This document shows, piece after piece, positions 34,632 to 45,174 of a stretch of 64,000 nucleotides of DNA. The DNA comes from Chionoecetes opilio. Taxonomy: Eukaryota > Arthropoda > Malacostraca > Decapoda > Majidae. The DNA is taken from assembly GCA_016584305.1 (NCBI GenBank), contig JACEEZ010007210.1:35736-99735 (forward strand), read 5' to 3'. The stretch's first letter is position 1; every line of letters begins with the position of its first letter. Both the position numbers and the translations under genes were made by a program. The notes under the pieces are model-generated. The model saw only the letters and a list, made by a program, of their open reading frames with translations. It was not told the DNA's origin and did no database searches.

Positions 34632-36332
34632 TTATTCCGAGATAAACAGTGACAACCGGGGATTTGATATGAAATATTTATCGAGGCGATTTTTAAATGA
34701 TTCTATTGTATTTGAGTTTACTACGTCTGACGGCAGCCCATTCCATACGTTTACAACACGGTTTGTGAAGAAGTACTTTGCTTCGTTCCTAACAAACCGT
34801 TTCCTGCTTATTTTAAATCCGTTGTTTCTAGTTGAGCTTGACCGGTCTAGCGTGAAAAGATTTTCTGGGACTACGTTCGTAAATCCGTTGAAGATTTTAA
34901 ATACTTCGATGAGGTCACCTCTTATCCTTCGTTTTGTTAGTGGGAATAAGTTAAGTTCTTTGAGCCGATTTTCGTACGATTTATTTCGCAATCTAGGTTT
35001 CATTTTGGTTACTCTGCGCTGTATTTTTTCTAGTTTATCTATGTCCTTTTTATAATAAGGTGACCAGAGCTGCACACAGTATTCTAGATGGGGGCGAACA
35101 AGCGAGTTAAAAAGAGTGAGTATAACTTTTTCTGCTTTGAAACTGAAAGTTCGTCCAATAAAGCCAACCAATTTATTTGCAGTTTTTACTACCTCTATAA
35201 TTTGGTTATTCGGTTTGAGATCTTTCGAGATTATAACGCCTAAATCTTTTTCTTTATCAACACTTGTTAGTTGGAAATGATTCATCACGTAACTTTTATG
35301 AGGGTTGTTATTACCGATATGTAGTACATGGCATTTGTCAAGGTTGAAATTCATTTGCCATGTTTTTGACCATTCTGTTAGCGTGTTTAAGTCGTTTTGT
35401 ATGAGTTGGCGCTGAGATTCTGTAGAGGCTATGTTTGTGATTTTCGTGTCATCAGCAAATTTCGATATCCTGCATGTGATTCCCTCGTCAATGTCATTTA
35501 TGTATATTAAGAACAGGATAGGTCCGAGAACTGATCCTTGAGGAACACCACTATTTACACTGGTCCAGTCAGAAGAATTTCCATTTATTACCACCCTTTG
35601 TTTACGATTTGACAGCCAGTTTTCTATCCAATTTGAAAGATGGCCTGTTATACCATGAGCTTTTATTTTGCTAATGAGACGCTTATGAGGAACTTTGTCG
35701 AACGCTTTTTGAAAATCGAGGTAAACTACGTCTACTGCCCTCGTGTTGTCGTACATTTTGAATACACTATTGTAAAAATCAAGTAAGTTTGAGAGGCATG
35801 AGCGTTTATTTCTGAATCCATGCTGCGAGTCTTTGATTATATCATTTTCTTCTAAGAACTTAACGATTTTGTCTCTTATGATGGATTCCATTAATTTTCC
35901 AGCAACTGATGTTAAACTGATTGGGCGATAGTTTCCGGGCTGTGACTTGCTTCCTTTTTTAAATATGGGTGTGACATTTGCTAGTTTCCATTCGCACGGT
36001 ACATTTCCGGTGAGTAAAGACTTATTAAATAAGATGGAAAGTGGTTTTACTATTTCGTTCTTTGCTTCTTTTAATATGCGTGGCGAAATTTTATCAGGAC
36101 CAGGAGCTTTGTTTATCTTCATGTTATTTATCGCGAGCAAAATGTCACATTCCTGAAAGGTTAATGAGCTGAGGCCAGTACCTTTGTTCTTGGTTTTCGG
36201 GATGGGTTGATTTTGCGTGTTTTCCACTGTGAAGACTGATGCAAAAAAGTTATTTAGAGTATCCGCCATAGATACTTCATTTTCTGTGTGTTCGCCATTT
36301 TCCATTTCCAACGGTCCTATGGTTGACGTCAT
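34632..36332 (-). CDS. CR1 LINE ORF2, reverse transcriptase part (566 aa)
   Basis: Uninterrupted frame for the RT and C-terminal part of a CR1 polyprotein, which copies its own RNA at the nicked target site. Blocks in order: NKAPGPDKISPRILKE (~res 75), ANVTPIFKKGSKSQPGNYRP (~120), GFRNKRSCLSNL (~170), VVYLDFQKAFDKVPHKRLI (~203), SGVPQGSVLGPILFLIYIND (~263) and the catalytic KFADDTKI (~292, near 35,450). Then KDLGVIISKDLKP, NSLVRPHLEYCVQLWSPYYK and LEKIQRRVTKM, with the C terminus FFTNRVVNVWNGLPSDVV. The match to CR1 consensus is strong throughout and the active-site Asp residues are intact. The listed start is only where the frame opens. The true polyprotein begins upstream with the endonuclease and is separated from this frame by one indel at an A-run near 36,335. 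Confidence 0.93.
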   Translation of the reverse strand: MTSTIGPLEMENGEHTENEVSMADTLNNFFASVFTVENTQNQPIPKTKNKGTGLSSLTFQECDILLAINNMKINKAPGPDKISPRILKEAKNEIVKPLSILFNKSLLTGNVPCEWKLANVTPIFKKGSKSQPGNYRPISLTSVAGKLMESIIRDKIVKFLEENDIIKDSQHGFRNKRSCLSNLLDFYNSVFKMYDNTRAVDVVYLDFQKAFDKVPHKRLISKIKAHGITGHLSNWIENWLSNRKQRVVINGNSSDWTSVNSGVPQGSVLGPILFLIYINDIDEGITCRISKFADDTKITNIASTESQRQLIQNDLNTLTEWSKTWQMNFNLDKCHVLHIGNNNPHKSYVMNHFQLTSVDKEKDLGVIISKDLKPNNQIIEVVKTANKLVGFIGRTFSFKAEKVILTLFNSLVRPHLEYCVQLWSPYYKKDIDKLEKIQRRVTKMKPRLRNKSYENRLKELNLFPLTKRRIRGDLIEVFKIFNGFTNVVPENLFTLDRSSSTRNNGFKISRKRFVRNEAKYFFTNRVVNVWNGLPSDVVNSNTIESFKNRLDKYFISNPRLSLFISE

Positions 36333-37460
36333 ACTTTTTTCCTTTTAACATAGCTGTAGAATTCTTTAGGGTTTGATTTGCTCATTTCGGCAATACGTAC
36401 TTCAAAATTTTTCTTGCTCTGCTTAATGAGTTTAATCGTATTTCGTCTAATTCTGTCGTGATCGCGTTTGTCGTCTTCATTTTGTGTTTCTATGTGTTTT
36501 TCATATGCACGCTTTTTAGCTGCAAGGCTGTCCTTGATTTCGCGGGTCCACCATTTCGGTTTAATGTTTTGAAAAGATCGCCTATATCGCATCGGTATTG
36601 AGGATTGTATTGCCAAGTTAAGCTTACCGGTGAATTCATGCCATGCTACATTTATGTCGTTACTTTCTGAGATAACATTCCAATCGGTGTTCGTTAAGAT
36701 TCTTTTTAGTTTTCTGAAGTCTGCCTTTCGATAATCAAGAACTTTTTCTTTACTTTCGACTTCGCTTGTCTTACTGATGTTAATACTGAAAGTAATCGCC
36801 CGGTGGTCACTGCTACTAAATTCGGATCCGACGTTAACGTTACTGACAAGATTTTCGCTAGTTGTTAAAATAAGATCTAGAATATTTTCGCCTCTCGTTG
36901 GATGATCCACGTGTTGGTATAAAGCACTTTCTTGGAGATTTGAATAGAGAGTGTGCCCCGAATGTATTGTAAGCGAGCCGCCCCAACTAGTAACGGGAAT
37001 ATTAAAATCACCGAATATTACGCTTCGTTCTGAGAACTAATTTCCAATATTTGTTCATAGAGTTCTTCGTCTATTGTATTGTTTGAGCTGGAGGTCGATA
37101 AACAAGGCCAATTACTACTTTTTGAGAATGACGATTTAGTTGAACGAAAATTACATTACTGTTTTCAGTTTCGTGTTTAGATACTACAAGGGGATGAAGG
37201 CAGGACTTTATATATAATAATACACCTCCTCCTGCTCTTCGTAGTCTTTCTGAACTTAATAAGTTATACCCCTGTATCGCAAATTCAGCCAAAAAATCTC
37301 TATTTGTCGTATGTATCCATGACTCTGAAATTCCGATGATGTCGTATTGTTCTGAATAAACTAGTTCCTCTAAATCATGAAATTTGTTACGTATACTACG
37401 GGCATTAAAGTAACAAGCTTTAATATCGGGATGGGTAGTTGGGGCTTTGCGGGAACTAAA
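36329..37460 (-). pseudogene. CR1 LINE ORF2, endonuclease and linker
   Basis: APE-type endonuclease that nicks the target. Reading down the minus strand: KACYFNARSIRNKFHDLEEL (~37,350-37,410), DIIGISESWIHTTNRDFL (~37,310), GYNLLSSERLRRAGGGVLLY (~37,210-37,270), VVIGLVYRPP (~37,090), then a one-base shift near 37,030, then VIFGDFNIPVTSWGG (~36,990-37,030), DLILTTSENLVSNV and the FSSSDHRAITFSI block (~36,800). The linker follows with KPKWWTREIKDSLAAKKRAY and FYSYVKRKK. The NAR, E-SW, GG-G, Y-PP, GDFN and SDH motifs of the fold are all present. Only the shift at ~37,030 and the one joining to the RT frame prevent a full ORF2. Confidence 0.9.
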
Positions 37461-37507
37461 TTTTGGTGCTTTGAGTGAACGAGAACTTATATTGCGGGAA
37501 CTAGAGC

Positions 37508-37893
37508 TTAGGTTGTTGTCGGAACCTCTACCTGCTGGGAGTTTTTTGATTTGTAGTTAGTTACCGCGTCATTTAGTAGCCTACCGAGTCGTGCAGAACC
37601 AACTGAATTTAAGTGGAGACCATCGTTTCGGAAGAGAATTGGTTGGTTATAAAAATGGTCCCATAAGTTTATATATTCAACTCCTTCTTTACAGAGATTT
37701 GCGAGACGATTGTTTGTGCTGAAGGCCTTGTTGTAGAAGCTGTTTGCCGCATTGATCCTCGGAAGAATACCAGATACGATGATTTTACTAGATTTTACTT
37801 TATATTTGTTCATCATCTTGCGATATTTAGTAAGGAGGGCCTCTGATCTGGTTTGTTTTACGTCATTTGTTCCCGCGTGAATAATGATCAGGG
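37508..37893 (-). CDS. CR1 LINE ORF1, SGNH-hydrolase (esterase-like) C-terminal part
   Basis: The minus-strand frame from 37,893 reads LIIIHAGTNDVKQTRSEALL, then KVKSSKIIVSGILPRINAAN, then FRNDGLHLNSVGSARLGRLL, and stops at 37,508. HAGTND is SGNH block III (G-x-N-D) and NDGLHLN is block V with the catalytic Asp and His (near 37,611-37,625). Several CR1/L2 families are known to carry an esterase-like ORF1, which binds membranes or lipids in the studied fish example. The block I GDS serine is not in the window because the (GGA)n tract cuts the frame at 37,896. The stop is ~50 bases before the endonuclease frame, the usual ORF1-ORF2 order. Confidence 0.85.
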
Positions 37894-37895
37894 TA

Positions 37896-38085
37896 AGGAG
37901 GAGGAGGAGGAGGAGGAGGAGGAGGAGGAGGAGGAGGAAAAAGACAATAATAGAACGAACTTATGGATACTAGAGGAGGAGGAGGAGGACGTGAAAGAAA
38001 AGCAGGATTATCAGGAGGAAAATGGCAAGGAGGAAGAGAAGGAGATGGAAGAGGAGGAAGAGGAAGAAGAGGAGGAGGAGGTGGT
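37896..38085. repeat. (GGA)n microsatellites at CR1 5' end
   Basis: (GGA)~14 at 37,896-37,938, then imperfect GGA/GAA blocks at 37,972-37,992 and 38,030-38,085. The first replaces the upstream part of CR1 ORF1. Confidence 0.95.
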
Positions 38086-38089
38086 GGTT

Positions 38090-40000
38090 GGATTTCTGGG
38101 GGGATTCAGCAAACCTACCAGCGATACCCTGTTACGAGGTCGAAGCTACTAGTCCGCTACGAGAGTTGGCAAATGTGTATTCGCCAACGATATTGTAAGC
38201 ACCTAGTAAGCTACTAGGTCCATTGCAGCTGGTAGCAACCAGAGGGGTCTGGTGTCGCGCAACAGCCAATCATCTCCAAGCTTACATGAGGTGTGTTGGA
38301 CTTACACGTGGGTTAGTTTACAAACACATTTCATTAAAGTTCATAGTCGTGGATGTATCATACCTCCATAATTGTAATAAATGATGTCTGAAGAGGTTAT
38401 GTATCATTTTGGTACATCATAAAGGTTCGTTTTGCACGTCTGTCACCTGATACGAGGTAATCTATTAAAAAAATCGTTACTATAACTGAAAAACACGTCA
38501 AAATAGCCTGCTGTGAGTGTCCGTGTGGGATTCTACACGTATGCAATGATTCGTCTTGTTATCTGTCGAGGAGAAAAATTGGAGAATTTGACCAATAGCT
38601 GTGTACTTTATATAACATGACTGGGTCTGGCTTAAAGTATTTTTCACCTTTCTACTGTTTATATAGGTCTGCAAAACGAGTGTGAAAGGGTAGGCTATAT
38701 GTGCAGTTTAAACCAATACACGATCGGTGGCTATACTGAACGTCTCGTTCTCATCATAAGGAGTAATTTTAACCCCTACAACAGCCGTCGGAAATTAAAA
38801 AGAACTCAAGGGGGATCTGGGAAGGCGCGAAACCCTCCCACTGAGGTTAGGTTACGTGATCAATGCCCAGGTTAAGTTAGTTAACTAGCAGGAGTTCTTA
38901 CGTCCCTCCCACATAGTTGTCAAGAGAGTATTGGGCTATAATAGACGAGAACTGCGCGGTCACTACCGCCGTTATTACTTATGTTTTCTGAATTAGTTTT
39001 TGTTCAGCATAGCTATTGTCCAGTTTTAATAAACATCCGCGTAACCTTCAAAACTTATATACATATTGTCTAAATGATATAGTAATCTAATAGCGCATAC
39101 ACACACACCCTCCCCTTCCAGAGGTTCCCTAACCCTTTAGGAGGTTAGGTTAAGGTTGGGGTTAGTTTAATAAGCCTGCATGGGGCTCGAGGGGGAGGTT
39201 AGCTCCCTGTTAGGTTAGGTTTGGTTCGGTTAAGGTAATAATGGTCCCGGCAGGGCGGGGCAGAGCTAGGGTCTATGTATAATAGATAAGTAATCTAGGC
39301 AGAGCGGATCACTCGGCGGCTGGCGCTTGACCTGGCGAATGCGGGACGGGGCTGGGCACACTTGTTTTCGTACAATTCCGTTATTTCTCTGTTTTCTGAA
39401 ACTGCCTTTTATTTCCTGGCCATGTTTTAGTGCTTTTTCTGATGGAGATACATTGTTATCAATGGAAACGGTGGCCCTATGATTTAGTGATGGAAAAAAC
39501 ACATTTTTGAATGGCTTTCCGGAAATAAGAATATCTCCTTCTGAAAAAGCACTAATTTCAGGCAAGGAAAAACTAGTCATTGTCGAAAATGACCGCCCAG
39601 TCCTCGTTCACTTTTACCTTTCTTGGAAATCACTAGTTTTTTACAGGTGGGGTCCAGAGGGTTAAACAAAATCTAGTGATTGCCACGAAAAACAAAGGTC
39701 AGATTCTTTCAAAACTCAACAAAATCTATCAGAATAATATAGTTACGTCTGAAAATGGAGAGGGTCACTGTAACGAATCTTTCCCATATCTTTTAACAGT
39801 TGTTAGGTTTGAGGTATTTAGGATATAAAAAAATGCGTAGGTGGCCTTAGGGAAATAGTTCTTCCACCGTGTACGAAGTTATATTTGGAAGGGAATTGCT
39901 CATAATGTCAAACATATAAAGAAATCATAATGGCAGTGTCAGAGACGTACCCACAAAGTTGAAAAGGAGAGGGGGGGTGGGGTGCAGGATAAATTTGTTG
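38090..40000. other. No gene seen; TTAGG-like words
   Basis: Mostly AT-rich, with GGTTAGGTTA-like words at 38,846-38,880 and 39,140-39,235. A 104-codon minus-strand ORF at 39,266-39,580 has no recognisable product. Text at 38,945-38,975 (ATAATAGACGAGAAC, CGGTCACTACCGC) resembles 9,388-9,420, so an old dispersed repeat is likely. Confidence 0.5.
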
Positions 40001-40002
40001 TG

Positions 40003-42275
40003 TGTAGCCAATGACTACTATATACTGGACTTGCTACTCAGTTTGGGCTATTTCCAGTGGAGGCCAGTTTTGCGATTCCTGACATTTTCGAACATCACTC
40101 CCATTTCCCTTCCTATGATTTATCAGTATAAATGATATACCATTATCTTCGTAAATGTTTGTTCTATAATATAATCATATAAAAAACAGTAAAATACACT
40201 AAAAAAATGCCATTAGGAGAGAGTGAAGAAATATGCATGAACTCAATATTCACTTAAACTCTTCGTCATTTAATATTTTGCGGGAAAACATTTCACATGA
40301 AACATATCAATAGAGGCGGAATTGTATTAGCTTTCCATTGATATATTTCGTTATCTGATAAATGAATTAGTACTATTCATACATTAGCGTTAACTAAATA
40401 AATAACCTCATCAATCGGGAAAATTACCCGATTGATGATATAATTGTTTTAGTTAACGCTAATTTATGCATGGTTCTAATTAATTTATCAGAAAACTAAA
40501 TATACCAATGGAAAGCTAATAAAATTTCGCTTTTATTGATATGTTTCATGTAGAAAGTTTTCACGCAAAATATTAAAAGACGAAGAGTTAAGTGAATATT
40601 AATCAATCAATCATTGGGGGCATACGCCGGGGGGCGCGTCGCCTCGCCCACCCTACGACACCACTCCCGGGGTTCACCACGCGCGAGTCTCCATGCAGGC
40701 TCCTTTCCCATACCAAGCAGCTCTCGACAAGAAACATCAACTTGCCCCAGCCACGAACCTTGTGGGCACCCCCTTGGCCTCCTCCACGCCGGATTGTCTC
40801 TTACAGATACAACCCGATGGGAAGGATCGATTTCAGGGTAGCGTGCCACATGCCCATATAGCCGAAGTTGGCGTTGACGACTATGCAGGTAATAGGCCTC
40901 GATTCAGTCTCACGGTGCAGTCGCTGATTTGACACATAATCATCCCAGCGATACCCCATAATTCTGCGAAGACAACTATTACCAAAAGCATTGATTCGTC
41001 TCTTCAAGTCACTATTTAGTGTCTATGTCTCACAACCATATAGTAAGTCAGGGATCACAAACGAATTGAAGATCCGGATCTTTGTCCTCCTGCACAGGTA
41101 CCGACAACGCCAAATACTCCCGCTGAGCGAGTCCATAGCACCGTGGGCTATGCCAATCCGTCGTAAGACTTCTTGACGTGACCCGCCGTCCTTATGGACT
41201 GCGCTACCAAGGTATGTAAAACTTTCCAAGATTTCAATGTCCTTGCCGCACGCATGAACAGACTGTACTGCTTCATCTAGTAAGTCTCCAAACACCTGGA
41301 CCTTGGTCTTAAGCCAGGAGACCTCAAGTCCCAAAGGCTTTGCCTCCTCGTGCAGCGCCTCGAGAGCCATCACCAGGACCTCCAGGGACTCAGCAAAGAT
41401 TACTGCTTCATCGGCAAAAACAAGATCAGTGATCTTGGTGTTGCCGACGGATGCTCCACAATCACTTTGATCTACAACCTTGTCCAATACCCAGTCCATA
41501 CAAGCGTTGAAAAGTGATGTGGCAAGGACGCACCCTTGCCTCACTCCTGTATTAACAGGAAAGAAGCTGCATACAACTGCCCAACACTTCACAACACTCT
41601 CACTCCCAGAATACAGACCGGTTATCAAACCGGTCTAATGTGAATCTCGGTCACGATTAATATTAAGTTCATGCATATTTCTTCAGAGTCTCATAATGGC
41701 ATTTCTTTAGTGTATTTCACAGGTCTTTATTTGATAATACTATAGAACAAACATTTACGAAGATAACAGTGTATCATTTATATTGATAAACCATAGTCTA
41801 CTTTATTCATGAAACACTTTTTTACTTGCCGATCCGATTGATTGTTATATTTTTAGTTAACGCTAATTTATGCATGGTTCTAATTCATTTATCAGAAAAC
41901 GAAATATATCAATGGAAAGCTAATGAAAATCCGCTTATATTGCTATGTTTCATGTAAAACGTTTGCTCACAAAATATTAAATGGCGAAGAGTTTAAGTGA
42001 ATCGGCATGAACTCAATGTTCATGCATATTTCTTCACTCTCTCATTAGGACATGTTTTAGTGTATTTTACTGTTTTTTATTTGATGATATTATAGAACAA
42101 ACATTTACGAAGATAACGGTATATCATTTATTCTGATAAAAAATAGGAAGGGAGATGGGAGTGATGTTCGAAAATGTCAGGAATCGCAAAACTGGCCTCC
42201 ACTGGTCATGGGCGGGTTGGCGCGGGGCACGAGTAGCAAGTCCAGTATAGAGTAGTATTTGGTGTAGCCCATGAT
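40003..42275. mobile_element. Foldback element with duplicated right arm and nested RTE LINE
   Basis: The left arm (40,003-40,419) meets its reverse complement across CATCAATCGGG (40,409-40,419) AAAATTA CCCGATTGATG (40,427-40,437). The first right arm runs 40,427-40,603, is broken by the RTE insertion (40,604-41,645), and resumes to ~41,800. A second right arm then runs ~41,825-42,275 and carries the outer end: GAATCGCAAAACTGGCCTCC at ~42,181 mirrors GGAGGCCAGTTTTGCGATTC at ~40,059. GAGTAGCAAGTCCAGTATA on the right mirrors TATACTGGACTTGCTACTC on the left. It is non-autonomous, with no transposase seen. Confidence 0.88.
40604..41640 (-). pseudogene. RTE-like LINE, 5'-truncated RT
   Basis: The minus strand from 41,628 reads LITGLYSGSE-like text, then FPVNTGVRQGCVLATSLFNA, CMDWVLDKVVDQSDCGASVG, NTKITDLVFADEAVIFAES (catalytic box FADE instead of the usual FADD), LEALHEEAKPLGLEVSWLKT and YLGSAVHKDGGSRQEVLRRI, up to LLYGCET. 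A TAG replaces the next Trp codon at ~41,021. Then come KRRINAFGNSCLRRIMGYRW, a frameshift near 40,850, and MARYPEIDPSHRVVSVRDNP ending RPPAYAPND. The stop lies inside a TGATTGATTGATT tail at 40,604-40,616, so there is almost no 3' UTR, a hallmark of RTE elements. AATATT flanks both sides and may be the target-site duplication. Lost Asp, one stop and one shift make it inactive. Confidence 0.85.
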
Positions 42276-42279
42276 TTTG

Positions 42280-43350
42280 GGAAGCGCAGCGAGCCCGTAC
42301 AGCTAAGGGGGTGTTAATGTCAATTTCATGAGCGTTTTGAGGCCATACAGAATCGGTATACGACAACAAAATTAGCATATTCTAAATTGATTGTATGTAC
42401 TCAGAGTCGCTGAGTTATGATTCAGTATTTCCAATAACCTTGTACGTACTACTAAAATTCAAACGCTTACATTTCAATCAAACAACTTTACAAGTTTACA
42501 ACTGTAATATACGTACTAATAATTTTAACATTCAAAATGATGATTTAAACACTGTAATAGTCTCACTTTTATTACAAACTGGTAAAGACAAGACAATCCA
42601 ACATAATTTTCTTGCTGATAATTCAGTTAAAACCGTTTAAGCTGATGAACAGTTATTAGGGCAAGCAGTGGATGAAATAAGAAAATGGTATTTTTGAAAT
42701 TCCACTGAGAATAGTAAATAAGTACTTGATTCAGGTATGCATTATTTAAGCTGGATTTTAAACCTGTTTTTATTGTCAGCTATTATGGAGTATGGGGAAT
42801 TTAAGTAATCTGACTGAGACCAAGAGTGTCACCTAACACACTGGAATGATCCACTAGCAAAGAAGTGCAGGGCAACCAAGACAAGTGTGGATTGGAATTG
42901 CTTCAGTCCTATTGGTGGGTCCGGAAAGCTGTGGTTCAGTCTCCTCACAGAACTGCAGGATCTCATGGCGGGGTAGGTGATAATACCGCAGGATCACTGC
43001 AGACATATAGAGAATCAAGCCGATCTCTGAAGACCCTTTCCATGCGCAGCCTGTCATGTTCTATTGCCCTCAGGAATTCCATGATAGCTGAAAAAAGTTA
43101 TCTTTTGGGATAGGAATGGTTTGATGTGGCAGGTTTTGGTTAGGTGCACGAAAAGTTCATTAGTAAAATGCCCAAGGTTAGGACATTATAAAAGAAAACG
43201 AGAATAGTACAAATTATTAAATTTCTTAATATTTCAATATCCAAATTACTAATTATCACTCACTTTACAACCCTATCTAAGATGTCTCTTACATTGCTTA
43301 ATTAAACTAAAACACTTAAAAGCCATTTACATTGTAAGACTATTCACTAT
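42280..43350. other. No gene seen
   Basis: ORFs of 81-84 codons on either strand have no recognisable product. No tandem structure. Confidence 0.5.
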
Positions 43351-43351
43351 A

Positions 43352-43737
43352 CAGTAAACCCTGGATAAACCCAACCAATTGGGGGAAGGGTCGATCGCAA
43401 TATCCGATAGTTCGGTTTATAGGATGATCGGTTGTCCGTCTCATAAACCGAACAGAGTTCAGTTTATGAGGGGCCTTGTTCAGTCATACTAGTTCAAACA
43501 AAGTTAACTGTATGTACAGTACTGTAGAGTAAAATATAATTTTGTACAAGGTAGTCCAATGGAGTAGGCTACAAACAATGAGGGCTGAATGTAAACCGAG
43601 ACACACGGGCCGGCCAACATGTTTGGTCGGCTCACCAATCGCCACATATGCCGAACTAAAGCTCGGTATATCAGAGGCTTGTTCGAAGGCAACACGACGT
43701 TTGGTTTAACGAGATTAGGTTTATCGAGAGTTTACTG
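43352..43737. mobile_element. pogo/Tigger-like MITE, 386 bp, TA flanks
   Basis: The left end CAGTAAACCCTGGATAAACC and right end GGTTTATCGAGAGTTTACTG are imperfect terminal inverted repeats (2 mismatches in ~19). TA dinucleotides lie immediately outside (43,350-43,351 and 43,738-43,739), the target duplication of Tc1/mariner/pogo elements. Internal GGTTTATAGG and CATAAACCGAAC words form extra sub-terminal repeats. There is no transposase, so it is non-autonomous. Confidence 0.85.
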
Positions 43738-43739
43738 TA

Positions 43740-44129
43740 TTTTTTTTTTACTGTGGGTTATGCGTATGATAACACTATGTAAAGTTAGGTAGGTGGCTTA
43801 TGAGTGCTAATATGGCTATAGTTAATTGTGGCTGATGTGCGAGACATTTATACCTAAACCCGATAAATTCTCACTGACTGTCTCGCTCATCCCCTATAAT
43901 TAATCAACAAACTATATAAACATATGAACCAACATACTTGATCTTATCCTATGTTTTGGTTTGATTAAACAAAATGTTTATCCTGCTAGATTAGCTTTTC
44001 TTTCTCCACTTACGTACCTTATTGAGGTAGTGAGGTTAGTAACCACAGTGAGGTTAGGTTACGTAATCAACACCCAGGTAAGGCTAGTAAATATTTATGT
44101 CAGGAGATTAAAATAGGGAGTATTGGTTG
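43740..44129. other. No gene seen
   Basis: AT-rich with AGGTTAGTAACC/GGTTAGGTTACG words at 44,028-44,060. Confidence 0.5.
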
Positions 44130-44850
44130 AAACTGTATATTTACCAACTAGCCGCAAAGCCGCCCTCCGGGCGGACTTTTTGTCTAGCTCCTGCGGAGGG
44201 CTATTGGTGGGCCTTCGGCCCACCACCTGTGTTTGGTGGGCCTAAGGCCCACCAAACATGGACTCTCCAGATAGCCCCTTCTAACTTTCCTGAAATCATG
44301 GATGTAGAAATGTATATATTCCCCCCACCCATTCACTCACCCATTACCCATCACCCCCCACCCATTCACTCACCCATTACCCATCACCCCCCACCCATTC
44401 ACTCACCCATTACCCATCACCCCCCACCCATTCACTCACCCATTACCCATCACCACACACCCATTCACTCACCAATTACCCATCACCCCCCACCTATTCC
44501 CTCACCCCCAACCCATCACCCCCCACCCATTCACTCACCCATCACCCCACACCCATTACCCATCACCCCACCCATTCATTCACCCATTACTCATCACCCT
44601 ACATCAAGGCTTCCTCAATTCTCGCAACCTACTTTTGTTTTCACAATTCTCGCTAATAGGCTGCTAAAAAAAAAGAAAAAAATAGTGATCGGATCATCTC
44701 ATAAGTGGGTTTATGACCTTCCCCTGGTCAACCTGATTCCAAAAATGTGCCATATGAGGTGTTTGCGCCACGGGGGCGGAACCTATACCACACACACACA
44801 CACAGACAGACAGACAGACACACTTTCGCTTATATTATTATAGATAATTA
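44130..44850 (+). mobile_element. Hairpin-headed dispersed element with internal minisatellite
   Basis: It begins near ACTAGCCGCAAAGCCGCC with stacked hairpins: GCCGCCCTCCGGGCGG, GGTGGGCCTTCGGCCCACC, and TTTGGTGGGCCT-A-AGGCCCACCAAA (near 44,233). Then comes a 55-base segment shared with 21,911-21,965 (GACTCTCCAGATAGCCCCTT, CTTTCCTGAAATCATG), a 33-bp tandem array, and a 3' end of (CA)n(GACA)n then CTTTCGCTTATATTATTATA. Similar ACTAG...CAGACAGACAGA...ATAGAT elements are common in arthropod genomes (recalled). The class is not assigned. The 238-codon ORF across it is driven by the array. Confidence 0.6.
44322..44600 (+). repeat. 33-bp tandem array, ~8 copies
   Basis: The unit is ACCCATTCACTCACCCATT plus ACCCATCACCCCCC, itself built from ACCCAT-type sixmers. 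Its length is a multiple of 3, so one frame reads PPIHSPITHHP repeatedly. This is not evidence of a gene. Confidence 0.95.
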
Positions 44851-45174
44851 TTAGAAGTTGAAATACTTATTATTATGGATAGATAAAACTATAAACCATA
44901 AACTAACTCTTTTTTTCAATTAATAATGAAAATTAACGGGAGATAACAGGTTCTCATCATCTAAAAAAACAATTAATAAGGTACATAAGTGGAGAAAGAA
45001 AAGCTAATCTACCCGGATTAAATTTTGTTTAATCAAACCAAGACATATAAATAGCTAAAGACCACTTAAAGGTTTACCTTGATGAGACCGAACAATCAAG
45101 GAATAATGGTTAGTTTTCTGGATTCAGCCTTATACCTAAGAATCCAATCAAGGGGAGGAACTAACCTAACCACA

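Larger units (their letters stand above)
34565..37895 (-). mobile_element. CR1-clade LINE, 5'-truncated, well preserved
   Basis: Minus-strand element with partial ORF1 (37,508-37,893), ORF2 endonuclease (~36,330-37,460) and ORF2 RT (34,632-36,332). It ends downstream in the 300-bp duplicated region, and its 5' end is cut at a (GGA)n tract at 37,896. The 566-codon RT ORF has no stop or shift. Two single-base frameshifts lie at ~37,030 and ~36,330. It is the youngest-looking element in the window. Confidence 0.9.

Noticed and set aside
34669..35055. 128-codon plus-strand ORF
   Set aside because: Antisense shadow of the CR1 reverse transcriptase.
39298..39325. Short match to the start of 5.8S rRNA (AGCGGATCACTCGGC)
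   Set aside because: Only ~14 bases match and the following sequence diverges at once. Chance or a tiny relic.
44127..44843. 238-codon ORF with PPIHSPITHHP repeats
   Set aside because: A 33-bp array keeps phase by chance. The flanks are hairpins and microsatellite.
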